From Golubevia sp. BC0850 (Eukaryota > Basidiomycota > Exobasidiomycetes > Golubeviales > Golubeviaceae), in NCBI GenBank assembly GCA_012976225.1, contig JAAVVG010000006.1, forward strand, positions 930,001-994,000: 64,000 bases of DNA, written 5' to 3'. The translations under genes were made by a program, and so were the position numbers. Of the stretch, positions 52,621 to 63,910 are shown piece after piece; the first letter of the stretch is position 1; each line of letters opens with the position of its first letter. A model generated the notes under the pieces. It was not told the origin of the DNA. It made no database searches and worked only from the letters and a program-made list of their open reading frames with translations.

Positions 52621-54188
52621 CTACCTGGCCGTTCTCCTCTTCTTTTCCAGACCTCTACCTCGATCTTTACCTGCTTCAGGTACCTCCCCCACTCCTTCCG
52701 TCGTTTCTTCTCTCACTCGCTTGCTCTTCCTTCCGGTCGAAGTGGGTATAACGTTTGATTCCGATAGTTCTTCTTCCACAGCTTCCTTGGCAGTAGTAGA
52801 AGCTTCCTGTTCTCTTTCGTTTCCAGCAATCTCCACGTCCTCATCTGCTTCATCTTCTTCATCTGAAGTATTTTCACCTTCATCCTCTTCCTCTGCTTCT
52901 ATTGAATCATTCAATCTCCATCCATGACCGTATCGAGGAGTGAAAGCTGCTCCTGGTCTATGAGTACTTGGACCTGCCTCCGATAGTTGAGATGGTCCTC
53001 CCATGGCTGCTGAACGCGCTATGGAGAGAGAATTGCGAAGAGCTGAGATGGTTGAGATCTGTTGAGAGGAAGGACGGAAGCCTAGGTCAGTGTGAACTCT
53101 TCCGAAGTTGAGTGTGTGCGCAGCTTTTCTTCAGCAAGAATGATTAGGAGACAGATTCGAAGGATTCGAAAACTTGAAGATCGACAATCAAAGCTGCGGA
53201 AGTCGTGTGAAAGGAAAGCTATAGAGACTGAAAACTCACCAGTCGATTTCCGATAAGTTCGTGAAGATCTGGGGCTTGATTGATGTTTCCGTTCATGATG
53301 TAATAAGCCGCCAATGGATGAGCTAGAGGGTGGAATCCCGAGAACAGAGGCGAAGTGGGAAACAAAGGTAGAGAGAGGTAAAGTCAGAGGATCTAAGGAC
53401 GAGCTGAGGACGAGGAAGCAAAGAAGTCCTTCCAGTTCCCGAGAGACAGGATCGGATTCTGAGCAGGATTTCGACAATATCTTATGACTGAACGTCTCAG
53501 ACTGGAAATCAAGCCGGAAACTAACCTTCTTCAGGGCTCTTTCTCAGCCTCTTGTGAATGACGAAAAGTCCAGGAGGACGAGCGTGAGCTACGACGAACT
53601 CGATACCTGTGAAGCGTCTGGAGGAGACAGGAGACAAGTTGAGTATTCATCTACTGTATCCGCTGATAGAGCGATCTAGTGAAAAAAGAGTGAGGGAGGG
53701 GGGCTCTGTCGGAAAGGACGGGGAGATCAAGACCACCCCCTTCTCCTCTCCCAGTCTCTACAGAGCCCATCTCAGGGTCGTCCATCAAAAAGAGTGTTTT
53801 GAACTCTTTTCTTACTCTAATCTGGGTGAGAGAGACTGAACGAGGAGCTTTCTGTGCCATCGAATGCCATCCCAATCATTCTCTCCCCTCTCTCTCCAAG
53901 TCCCTTCATCTCCTTCATCGTGTCCCTACTCCAACCTCTGCTCTGATGAGATACTCACTTTAACTGATTCTCAGTCTCCCTCTGTCCTGCCTGAGCCTCG
54001 TTTGGAGGAGCAGCTATCCGCTGCATCCTGAGAATCTCATTGTTGCTTGATCTATCGAAGAAAGGAGAAGTAGAGAAATATTCTAGTACGTTATCATTTG
54101 TTAAAGGGAAAGCTGCGAGATATTCTGGATCTCTGAAGATTGAAAATAAAAGTTGAGATCTTGGTATAGGATTTGTCGCTTGTGACAT
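52621..54188 (-). CDS. MED6: Mediator complex subunit 6 (MED6)
   Basis: Four exons read leftward: 54188-53959, 53617-53526, 53322-53240 and 53058-52621, 280 residues. Med6 belongs to the Mediator head module, which bridges activators and RNA polymerase II. The family blocks are clear: LTNDNVLEYFSTSPFFDRSS and NNEILRMQR in exon 1, FTGIEFVVAHARPPGLFVIH in exon 2, PLAAYYIMNGNINQAPDLHE in exon 3, then SALRNSLSIARS. The C-terminal 110 residues are acidic then basic and probably disordered. The gene ends 260 bases from the converging GAF-domain gene and lies downstream, on the same strand, of the second Zn2Cys6 regulator. Confidence 0.93.
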
Positions 54189-54645
54189 TGCTTTGGGAGG
54201 GAAGAAGAAGAAGAACAAGTTATTGTCGGTTGTCCTTTTGTCCTCTCTTGCTTCAGTAACATTCCATTCGCTCCTCATCAGAACAGAAGTATGAAGTAAG
54301 TTTAAGAGTACTTCTCTTCGTAGGCTTTGGTTCCCCTCAGGAGCATTTCTTCCTCCCAGCGAATTCGCCTTATCTTTCACTTGATCAAACGATGACAGTC
54401 AAGAGATGAAGTGAAATTGATCGACAGAAGATAGAAGGGACAGCGAAAGAGCAATGGATATGAAATGCATAAAGGAATAGCAAAAGGGTATGTGCAAAGT
54501 ATAGCGGTGCGTAGAGATCAGATTGTTTGAGAGAGTCGAGAGAGGTTGATCTACACTTGAGGGAAGCAGATGAAAGAATTTGGCTCAGTGAAAAGGCTAA
54601 ATTCAGGACTGAGGACAAGAAGGAGGAGCACTCACGTTGAAAGAT

Positions 54646-56808
54646 CTACCAAGTTTTTGAGCCAATCCACTTGTCATGGAGAGCAACGCATCTGACCAAT
54701 TGGTCTTCCTTTGAACCTTTGACCTTCTCAGCTGCTTCCATTCCTAGCACTTGAATCATTCTCCAAGCTGATCCTATAATCAAGAATTGTACCTCGGGTC
54801 TTGAATCTAGATGTGCTTTGAAAGCGAGCAGGTAAAGAATCTGAACAGCCTCAATACTAGGATTGCGAAGTGAATCATCCAGTAGATTCGGAAAGGCATG
54901 TTGTAAGGAATTAGATCTTTGTAATAGAACAGCTTGAGAGAGAAGGTTTAATTCTTGATTCGGTTTCAATATTTGACAGGAATTGGCTATAGAACTCATG
55001 ACTGAAGCTAATTGATTGACTTCATTGGAAATAGACTTCTCGGATTCCGTTGATTCTGAAGGCTTGAATATTGAGGTGAACTGGGTTTGATTGATCCAAG
55101 GAGCGATTTCAGAACAATGTTGGAAGAAAAGATCGACTTCACTTGATGTTGGTCTCGAATAATCACTGTTCGAGATTTCTGAATTTGAAGGAGAAGGCTG
55201 ATACTTTTCAAACCAACTGAAGATTTGTTTTTCCATTTCTTCGAGAGTTAAGATGACTTGAGGAGGACTGGAAGCTTCTCCCGACGCCACCACTACTCCA
55301 GACGCAATCCCCGTTGAATTTCTCAGCTCGGCTCTGGCTTCCGACTCCATCTCCTGTTTCTTCCTTCTCTCCATTTCTTCCCTCTTCTTAACCTTCTCAT
55401 CATACAGTCTTAAACTAGCGTTCTGACGACTCTTGTTCATCTTAGTGGCGCCACCTATTCTATGAGCCATTTCTTCTAGTCCAGAAGGAGCTCTCTCGAT
55501 CCTTTCGGAGTCAGGAGGAGGCAGCCCCTTATACCAGCGATTGAGTGTATTGTGACTAGCAGGCAAAGGGAAGGCGTCTACTGCTTGATAAGAATTGGAC
55601 CGATTGATAAAACCAGGAGAAGAAGTTGAAATGGCTTGATAGGCAACTCCTGATAACTTAGAACCACTTGAACCAGAGGAAGAACCAGCCACGGTCTCGT
55701 GATTGGTTGGACTAGAAGAAGGGGGATGCTGATATTGGAAGGGAGTTGAGTTAACGGAGGCAGAACGTTGATGAGAGAGTGGATTTGAGAGATCGGTTGA
55801 ATGTAGACGAGAGAGTGGATTTGAGGGGTCGGATGAATGGAAACGAGATAGTGGATTTGAGTGGTCTGTTGAATGTGGATGAGAGTACGCTTGAGTGGAC
55901 GAAGAGGAGCTTGGTGGATCTAAGTGATGAAACGCAGTTCTGAAGGAAGGAAGACTTTGAGCATGATGGGTTGAACTTGATTCCATTGAGTTACACGAGT
56001 CTCTACTTCCATGACTGTAGTTGAAGAATGGGCTTGAGGAGGAGGGAGTAGAAGTTGAGGGACGATTCCAAGGAAGGATTCCAGCAGATCTAGAGGAGGA
56101 GGAAGATGAGGAAGTCTCCGGTCGAGGTTGAATGTGTTGGGAATGGCTTGGAGAATTGATAGATGGGCTTAAAGATGGATTGCAAGCAGCTTTGAAAGAC
56201 CAATGCTCTTCCCTCTTGACTTGGTGTGGGTGTGAGTTCGGAGACCCGACGGTTGAGGGAAGATGAAGAGATTGAGGTCGATGTTCATCGGAAGAACCAT
56301 CCCACCTTTGAACTCCAGAATGAAATGAAGTTGAATTTGAATCACTCGAGGAGGTAGAACTTGATGTCCTTTCCAGATTTGCACCACCATTGCCTTCTAC
56401 TCCAACGCCCCCCTTTCCCTTTCCCTTTTCTTTTTCCTTTCCCTGACCAACATCGCTTGACTTCTTCTGCTTTGACTTGGTAATCACCTTCCTCGAATTC
56501 TCTCCAGTTGGAAACCCAGCGAATCTGGCATCATTCCTTAGAGATGGGCTCAGATCGTCGACTCTGAAGAGGCATTCCACTCCAGCATGAGAGCAACCTT
56601 TACAGATAGGTTGATCTTCTTCCAATACGCATTTCGTTTTCTTCCTTCTACAAGTCTCGCAAGCTGAAACCGGACGAGTTCTCTTCTTTGTAGTTGAAGG
56701 AGCTGAGGCTGGGAAAGGTCGACGATCAGGATCCGAAGTAGTGGTGGTGGTTGTAGCAGTGAATTCAGGTTGAAGAGGTTGAGGAGGTTGAGTTGAAGGG
56801 GTTCCCAT
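54646..56808 (-). CDS. Zn2Cys6 transcription factor, C-terminus probably cut by a frame change
   Basis: A 720-residue leftward frame starts MGTPSTQPP. The zinc cluster has all six cysteines, at residues 50, 53, 60, 69, 72 and 79 (CETCRRKKTKC, CKGCSHAGVEC), preceded by a basic KKRTRP. A long serine/histidine-rich linker with a tandem repeat follows, then a region like the N-terminal part of the fungal transcription-factor core (EIAPWINQTQF, ILYLLAFKAHL, SAWRMIQVLGMEAA). The frame stops right after LHDKWIGSKTW. In another frame the same bases read AQKLGRSFN up to a GTGAGT donor, which is what relatives have after DKWI. A one-base gain near 54664, real or a sequence error, is therefore likely, and one or more further exons (toward 54385) would be lost. 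It is probably a nuclear regulator; targets are unknown. Confidence 0.75.
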   Translation of the reverse strand: MGTPSTQPPQPLQPEFTATTTTTTSDPDRRPFPASAPSTTKKRTRPVSACETCRRKKTKCVLEEDQPICKGCSHAGVECLFRVDDLSPSLRNDARFAGFPTGENSRKVITKSKQKKSSDVGQGKEKEKGKGKGGVGVEGNGGANLERTSSSTSSSDSNSTSFHSGVQRWDGSSDEHRPQSLHLPSTVGSPNSHPHQVKREEHWSFKAACNPSLSPSINSPSHSQHIQPRPETSSSSSSSRSAGILPWNRPSTSTPSSSSPFFNYSHGSRDSCNSMESSSTHHAQSLPSFRTAFHHLDPPSSSSSTQAYSHPHSTDHSNPLSRFHSSDPSNPLSRLHSTDLSNPLSHQRSASVNSTPFQYQHPPSSSPTNHETVAGSSSGSSGSKLSGVAYQAISTSSPGFINRSNSYQAVDAFPLPASHNTLNRWYKGLPPPDSERIERAPSGLEEMAHRIGGATKMNKSRQNASLRLYDEKVKKREEMERRKKQEMESEARAELRNSTGIASGVVVASGEASSPPQVILTLEEMEKQIFSWFEKYQPSPSNSEISNSDYSRPTSSEVDLFFQHCSEIAPWINQTQFTSIFKPSESTESEKSISNEVNQLASVMSSIANSCQILKPNQELNLLSQAVLLQRSNSLQHAFPNLLDDSLRNPSIEAVQILYLLAFKAHLDSRPEVQFLIIGSAWRMIQVLGMEAAEKVKGSKEDQLVRCVALHDKWIGSKTW
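55777..55888. repeat. Tandem repeat within Zn2Cys6 regulator coding sequence
   Basis: About three to four imperfect units of roughly 39-45 bases encode copies of the motif S-x-P/H-SNPLSR-x-HS in the linker region of the second Zn2Cys6 regulator. Variation between units is mostly at single bases, so the expansion is not very recent. Confidence 0.65.
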
Positions 56809-56954
56809 TTTGATGAATTAGCTTTTTGTGATGTTAACTTTTGATCCACTCGAATGAAGATAAGAGAATGATGGAATATGGAATATGGAGTTAGGTATCA
56901 AGAGAGATTCTCCGGATCGCCCGTACGCGAGATTCCCGAGGCTTTCACAAGTTT

Positions 56955-56978
56955 GAACATCAGAACATCAGAACATCA
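56955..56978. repeat. Three tandem GAACATCA units
   Basis: Three perfect 8-base copies lie directly at the left edge of the MITE-like element. A partial, in-register copy (ATCAGAACAT) follows the element's right end, so the element appears to have inserted into or next to a short array. Confidence 0.75.
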
Positions 56979-56979
56979 G

Positions 56980-57138
56980 GCTCAGTAAAAGATGATCTGC
57001 GTGCGAATGCGTAAAAGGTGGCCTGCTCGGCTCCCACACTCCCTCGCAGAAACTCGTAGAAACCCGCAAATGGGATCCGGAACCCTCGCAAATTCTCATA
57101 TCTACTCGCATTCACCCGCACATCATCTTTTACGGAGC
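56980..57138. mobile_element. MITE-like element with 32-bp terminal inverted repeats
   Basis: The left end 56980-57011 and the reverse complement of the right end 57107-57138 agree at 28 of 32 positions; both begin GCTC, share GTAAAAGATGAT and end GAATGCG. The interior of about 95 bases has no open frame but is rich in CTCGCA/CCCGCA-like hexamers. The bases ATCAG flank both ends (56975-56979 and 57139-57143), a possible 5-bp target duplication. The left flank is a GAACATCA array, which blurs the exact duplication. The total of 159 bp with no transposase fits a non-autonomous DNA transposon. It sits between the GDH2 3' end and the upstream region of the second regulator. The superfamily is unknown. 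Confidence 0.7.
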
Positions 57139-57296
57139 ATCAGAACATGCAAGACAACAAGACAATCGCATCTATGAATCGAACATTATTATCTTTCTTA
57201 CTTTATTACAAAATGGACCTGACCAAATAGTTTAAACGAGCCGAAAAAAAGAGAGTCCATAACTTTCGATGTCCCATCTCCATCTCCCAACCCTCT

Positions 57297-58025
57297 CTAT
57301 TTCATAAGCTTAGCGATATGCTTATAGAAGTCGACATGAGAAGCACCAGCTCCATTCTCATAGATGAAAGAAGCAGCCACATAAGCAGCGAAAGCAGATC
57401 TAGCATAAGCTTCTGGAATCCTACTGATCAAGGTTTCCAATCCGACCTTCTTGACCAAAGTTGGAGGGAAGACATTTGAAAGGACAGCATTCCTTAGATC
57501 CTTTTGAGAAAATAGATCTGTAGCTTCCAATTCTTCGGAGAGATTGTTCAAAGTAGTTGATAACTCTGTTGAGATGACTGAACGAGGTTTGCCCGAGGTT
57601 TGATGTTCACGCCAGATGGCTTCGAATCTGGCGGAGTTAGAGAGAGATATAGAGAAAGAAAAGTCAGTCGCCAACAAATAAAAAGTGGGAACGGAAAGGA
57701 AAGGGGAGTGAAGAAAAGAAAAGAAAAGAAAGGGATGTTACTCACTCTAGAGCTGCGTTCTTTGAGATGATGGTTTGGATATCTCTAACATAACCGAGGT
57801 AGAAGTTGGTCGGCTTTTCATCTTTGAATAACATGTTATCGATGTACTCATCATCAGCTAAACTTAAACCACAAAGGACTTCCAAAGAACTTGAAGTGAC
57901 TCCTCCTTTGTTAGCACTAGCATCTGGATAAAGAATGACTCCACGTCTTTCAAGTTCGATACGAGCTTGACGAGTGATGAATAGATTGGCCCCCTGTTGA
58001 AACGCGACAGAAAAAGGTTCGAAGC

Positions 58026-58084
<59 letters not shown>

Positions 58085-61000
58085 GGAGAGTCAGAATGAG
58101 CAATTTTAAGTCACCTCCAAAGGTTCTGTGGAAACCTCATTTCGCAGCTGATCAGAAACTCACCTCAACGATGTACTTGAAGTGGCATTTGCCTTCCGAA
58201 TCGAACAACTTGTTCACATTAGAAATGTTAATAGCTTCCGGTCTACCACCACAAGGAACCAACATATCAGCCTTGTAAAGTAAATGAGCGTTATTTCTAA
58301 AAGTCATTCCATCAGGGATGATTTCTCCGGAAGGTAATTTCACGTCTTTGTCTTCTACCAAAATTCTGTAACCATCCTTCGTAAGTTTTGAAGCGTCGAA
58401 GCTGTTGATCATCTTACGAGCTTTAGCTAGACGAACCAACTCAGCACGATTTAAACCTGCTGGATCATAAATGACTCCAGATCCATCGATGATAGCCACT
58501 GTCTTGTCAGTAGAAAGTAGAATTTCGTTGGATCCTAAATCTCCATCAGGTCCACCAGTTTGAACTTTGGTGACCTCAGCTTCTTTGAGACCTAACATAC
58601 GATAGATTCCAATGATGTATTGTCTGATTGAAAGAGAAGTCATTCCCCAAACGTCGTGAGGGACTCCTCCTAGAGTCGCGGCAGTCTTTCCGGTAGTGAA
58701 CGACTTCCACCAAGGAGCTCCACGTTCTCTGGCGTGTTCTGTAGAAGTAGAAGAAGAAAGAAAGAAGGCATACAGTCAGTACATATCTCTGCGATGATTC
58801 GAATCAGGAGAAAGCCTTTCCAAAGGAAAACTCACCTGCTCCCCAATCCATGAAATCAGCAGTTCCCTCATCAGGACCCAAGAAGAGGATCTCTTCCTTT
58901 CCGAGAAGGTCGACGATCTCTTCCTTGACACCTGGAGTTTGACCTTTAATAAGAAGATCTAGAATAGCATCGACGTACTTCTCGAAAGCCAGTCTTGGGT
59001 TTGCATCCAAAGTTGGTAAGATAGTTCCTTTAGCTCCACCTTCTGGAATCTCTTTGTTCTTCAAATGTTGAGTAGAAGCCAAAGCGTAGTTCTCATCGAA
59101 AAGAGTTCTCTGGTTGATGGAATAATTCTCTCTGTTACGAGAACGAACAATTCTGATTCCTCCACGAGCAACGTCTCTGAAACGAACGTGGAATCCTCTG
59201 AACTCGGATCCAACGACGAAGATGATTCCGTAAGGTTTGACAGGGTACTGGAGAAGAGCGAAGAAGGGAAGAGAAGAAAGGTTAGTCGAACAGAGTGAGA
59301 AGAGACCTCCCCCATCTCTTCACACCCATTTCCTGCGATCTATGAGCTCCCTCCCACTCCTCCTACTCTATCAGATTGAACACTTACCTCGACTTCTGGA
59401 AGGAAGTTTGGATCTAGACGGAAAGAGAGAGCAACCTTAGTAGGAGTGTAAAAGTTAGTCTTCAAGATAGATTTGTTGAAGAATAATAAAGCTTCCAGCA
59501 CTTGGAATTCATGAGTGTTAGAAGCAGCTTTTCTAATTCTATCATACATCTGTTCATCATTTAGAACTTCTTCCTTAACCAATCTCTGATAACTTAAAGT
59601 CGGAACCAATTCGTCATCTCCAGCTCCACCAGGATAATGAACATTGGCAAAATGAACGTAAAGCAATCTGATAATGTCAGGATGAGAAACCATGACTTCT
59701 TGAATGGATTGTCTAGTGAAAGTTTCTTCTCTAAATCTCAATTTGATTTCATTGAGAATGGCAGCTTGTTGAGCATCAGTTTCATCTAATTGGTTCCTTA
59801 AAGCTTGATAAGCTTGACCCAAACGGTTGCAAAAGTGTTGAGCAAATAACCATCCTACATAAGCATAAGTGGCTTCCTGAACTGCGTGACTCGAATCCGA
59901 AGCCCCAGGTTGGAAGAATGGATTGTCAGGTAGAACGTAAATCAAAGAAGCTTCTTTAATGACTTGATGAATACTATGCTCAATAGGCGGAGATTTTGAA
60001 GCTGGTAATGGGTTCAAATAAGCTGAGATGATCGTGATTCCGTTGCTGAAATGTTCAACATACTTTCTTGAAGAGAAAAGTCCATAGAAATGATATAGAT
60101 CAGAGAAAGCTGAGAAGAAACTCTTGGTCGTTCCCATACGATAACCCATCACGACTCTACGTTCACGACTTCCTTCGACTTCGAATAACTCTGTTAGACA
60201 AGAACGAAACAGAAAGCAACAGAGAGAGTCAGTATTTGTCAAGATTTTTCGGATGTCCGCTTGCATTGACTCACCAATGACAGGTCCATGTCTTCTAAGA
60301 ACCTCATCCATGACAGCTTGATAGATTTCCAAAGTATTAGGACTTGTCTTTGATAAAAAAGTCTTATCTGAAACCTTCTGAATATCATGATAATCCGGTG
60401 AATCGATTTGAGGCACAGGTTGAACGAAATCACATTTCGCTAAGAAATAACAACGTAATTGTTGTTTGGATTGAGCAGAGACTGAACCTGCAGAACGATA
60501 AGTTTCTAAACGATAGGCTTTCTCTACTGAAGATTTGTCGAGGTAATTAGCATCGATACTAGGCAAGAGAAAAAGAAGGGATGAAAGAGAAGGAGGGGAG
60601 ATCCCAAATCAGTTCGCAAGAATGGTTCGAAAAAGGAAGGATCATTAGGAATTTTCTCAACTCACCGTTTTTCCCACTGAGGACCTCCAACTTGACTTTT
60701 ACCAGCTGCAGAAGAGTGAATGAAAACCGCACCATCCTCGTTCTCATTCTCTAGATCAATGTCTAGAGAACTTGAATGCTTGGTGTAAGCCAACATTTTA
60801 GCCGCGAAAAGTGCTAAAATGTGATCAGCGATGGTGTCAACAGATTCCAAAGCGAAGTAAGTGTCATCGATTCCAAGGTTACTAGAAGGAGGTGAGGATT
60901 TGAGAGATAGAGTCAGTTTTGAAGAGCCGGGCGGAGTTGCCGACTTGGGGGAGGGTCAGCTGGACCAAAGGTTCCAGGGAGAGAGAAGATCGTAGTAGAC

Positions 61001-61644
61001 CTTGAATGAAAATTGAAGATGTAAGACTTTGACTTCTGCTCTTTGTTGTCTGACTTCCGAGAGGTAGTCAAGGAGAGATCTCTCTATCTGTGGATCTCAT
61101 CAGGTTGCCTCTATCCCCTTCACTCAGCTCCCTGCTGCTTCTCTCATGCCCTTCCTCACCCACTTCAAGCAGCCTCCTTTCCTAATTCTATAGCTTCTTA
61201 GGTCAGATCATTCAAAACTCACGTGTAGAACCAAGCGACTTCATTTCCAAGTAGCTCTTCGCTAATGAAACCTTTGGATTTCAATAGCTCTTTAACTTTG
61301 GCAGCTTGCTCTTGCTTTCCTTCGAACACTGTCTCGTTGTAACCACTGGATAGTGTAGTAGTATGAGTGAGGACGAGGAGGAGAGAAGCAGTGGTGATCA
61401 GTAAAAAGGAGGGGGTAGGACGAAAGGGATCAGAGAGCAACACTTGTACAGTACTCCTCTAACTATCACTCTGACGGAAGGTGTAAACTCACATGGTATT
61501 AGCGACAGTATGTTCGATTGGAGTATGGGTACCAGATCTATTGGGAGTTGAAGTTGAACCCGGAACAGAGAGTAGAGCTTCTTTGACTCCATTCATAGAA
61601 AGGAGGTTAGAGGAGGTGTTGGTCTGTGGAGCTGAGGATGTCAT
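57297..61644 (-). CDS. GDH2: NAD-specific glutamate dehydrogenase (GDH2, large type)
   Basis: Nine exons read leftward: 61644-61493, 61345-61223, 60881-60666, 60558-60275, 60190-59388, 59247-58836, 58738-58164, 57993-57746 and 57627-57297, 1047 residues, the usual size of the fungal large NAD-GDH. It deaminates glutamate to 2-oxoglutarate and ammonia. The N-terminal half is the regulatory/oligomerisation part. The catalytic core starts near residue 527, with GFHVRFRDVARGGIR, the substrate-binding KNKEIPEGGAKGT, FLGPDEGTADFMDW, WWKSFTTGK, the NAD-binding TGGPDGDLGSNE and GANLFITRQAR. A TTTATAAA element near 61752-61759, about 110 bases upstream of the ATG, is a likely TATA box. The seventh intron holds a long CT (plus-strand GA) microsatellite. 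Confidence 0.97.
58028..58081. repeat. GA microsatellite in GDH2 intron 7
   Basis: About 27 uninterrupted GA units lie within the 170-nt intron 57994-58163. On the coding strand they read CT, some 35 bases upstream of the acceptor, so they act as or sit next to the polypyrimidine tract. The length is likely to vary between strains. Confidence 0.95.
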
Positions 61645-62347
61645 GACTGCAGTGGGAGAGGGAGGACAATGACAGATTCCTAAGGAGACAATAGGAAAAG
61701 GAAAGATGAGATGGAAGGAAGAGAGAGAGAAAGAAGATTGAATGTGTTGGGTTTATAAAGGGGGGATGTGCTGTACGAAATGGAGGGTCAGCTGCTGTGG
61801 ATCACTTTTTTGCTCTAGGTCAGAAGGTCGATGAACCCGTGGCTTGAAAATCTTCCTTCACTCTGATCTTCTCTCATCTCTCCTTTGAAGACGTGATTTA
61901 CGGATTCCAAACAACTTTTGGGCTACATTCCAATCTTCCAGTACTCTCTGACTCTGAGTCGACAGGCCATTATTACCTCCTCTTGTCTCCACGCCAGGTA
62001 GAGAAAGAGAAACTCCGCCACCCTCGCACAAACCTATCCCTCAATCTACTTCTTCTTCTACCTTCTCTTCTCGTACTATCCTTTTTTACTCAATCCGTTT
62101 CGAATCCACTTTTGCTCCCAAGATGCAAACAACTGTTCTTCGCACGCACCCACCCAACGCCCTTGTTCATCCTCCAAACACAACTCAGGTTTCAAACAAG
62201 AGCATTCGTGACATTGTATTAGATATTGCAAAGAGAACAGAAAAAGAGGAAACAACTTCAATGATGACGATGGTTTTTATTTACAGCTCAACTCATTCCC
62301 CAACCTTTCCTGAGAGAAAGACCTCAAACCCCTCGAAAACTTCCCCT
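61645..62347. other. Intergenic: GDH2 promoter and dioxygenase 3' flank
   Basis: The left part contains the GDH2 promoter with a TATA-like TTTATAAA near 61752-61759 on the minus strand. The rest is CT-rich and holds no supported gene; open frames there are short and of low complexity. Confidence 0.5.
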
Positions 62348-63910
62348 CTACTTCGCAGGTTTGCCTCCAGCCTTTCCAGAAAGTGGATTCCACTTAGATT
62401 CATAACTAGCGTTCATATCGATTCCAACAGTGATATAACCAATTAAACCTTGAGAGACGACTCCACCAAGAGGTTCAACTTCAAAAGTAGGTTGATGACC
62501 ATTGGCGTGAGATTCTTGATAGATTTTCAAAGAGTCATCCCAATTTCTCGTTCTACCTCTTGAAGGACCCATTTTAAAAAGAGGGTTCAAGGAGTAAGGC
62601 CAGATCTGAAAAAGGAGAGAAGATAAGGCGGAAGATGAAAGAGGATCAATTTCAGAGGCTCTTGAAACCAAAGCTCCAGACTGAGAGGCGAAAAGAGAGA
62701 GAGAGACCTTCTTTACCTGCACACTCACCTTATCAACCTGTTCATTAATATGATCCTCCACAAAAAATTGACCAGTATGAGCCAATCTGCCTTCCAAGAA
62801 AGTGTTATTTTCCAAAGTAGTCCATTCCGGGAAGATTTTGGTATGAACATGAGTTGCTCTTCCTTGATAGAAACCTGGGAAGATTGAAGTGAATTCTGCG
62901 ACTCCATTGTTGTCTGTTGGTAAAGCACCTCTCAACCAAGTTTCTTCTTGAACCGTTCTTGGATACATGGAGAGGAGACCTTTTCTGGCACCCGTTGAAG
63001 CTGGTTCTTCATTGATCTTGTCTGGAGCTGGAACTGGATGACCGGCGTAATAACCTGTTGCATTTGCATGCCAAATATCTACTAAGACGTTTGGTACTGG
63101 TTCACAGGTGTTTACATCTATGACTCCTATGTTCATCATCTGGCCGGGGAGAGGGGAGAGGGGAGTGAAGGTCAGTTCTCTACCACCGCCTTCGACTCGA
63201 ATCAGAAACCTTTCTTATTGCTAGAGGAGAAAAAACTCACGAAAAGTAATCCTAGTTCCCATTCTGCAATGTTATTTCGAATAGGATGACCAGCAGAATG
63301 ATAGTAAGGACCTTCAGTAACTTCCGGAGCTGTCGGGAACGCAGGTCGAGAATGTCAAACCAGATGAAGAAGAAAGTCAGCTTTCCAATTCTCCAAATCT
63401 TGTCAAACCAGAATATTGGAATTGTTCCAACTCTTTCGCAAAAGTCGGTCTCTTCTCCAAAACTATCGAAGGGATTTCCTAAAACTCACCCAAAACACAA
63501 GTCTGATTCCTAATCCTACTTTCCATAACCGGATCACAACTCATCAACCTTTTACCTTCTTGCATTGCTTTGTCCACCTTGTCTGAACTTGAAAGTCCCA
63601 TGTCATCAAAGTAACCATCTACGAAAAGGTTTTTATGAGCTGTGGAATCTCCTCCTAAGACCTTTTGGGCGAAAGATCTTTTACGTTGGGCTGTGTAGGC
63701 TGCTACTGCTGGGGCACAGTGATAAGCTGAAGATTGTCTATCGAAGTAGGCCTGAACTTCTTCGGGTGTTTCTGGGCCGTGAGCTGGGAGAAAAAGAGAG
63801 GAATGAGTGGGTGAGGATAGGAGGATCGAGGAGGTTGGAGAAAAGGAAAAAGACTTACCTGAAACTAGAGTTGAGAGAAGAGTTAAGGTTGATAGAGCTG
63901 GAAGTAACAT
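62348..63910 (-). CDS. Secreted intradiol ring-cleavage dioxygenase-like protein
   Basis: Five exons read leftward: 63910-63859, 63783-63490, 63329-63241, 63139-62729 and 62605-62348, 367 residues. A signal peptide (MLLPALSTLTLLSTLVSG) is followed by HGPETPEEV and a region seen in extracellular fungal relatives. The catalytic domain shows EGPYYHSAGHPIRNNIAEWE, LVDIWHANATGYYAGH, EFTSIFPGFYQGRATHVHTK and a C-terminal glycine-rich end. Likely ferric-iron ligands are Tyr175 or Tyr176, Tyr236, His242 and His244. Intradiol enzymes open catechol-type aromatic rings between the hydroxyls. Secreted forms may act on lignin- or plant-phenol-derived catechols. The real substrate is unknown. The start is close to the window edge, so the promoter is only partly seen. 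Confidence 0.93.
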
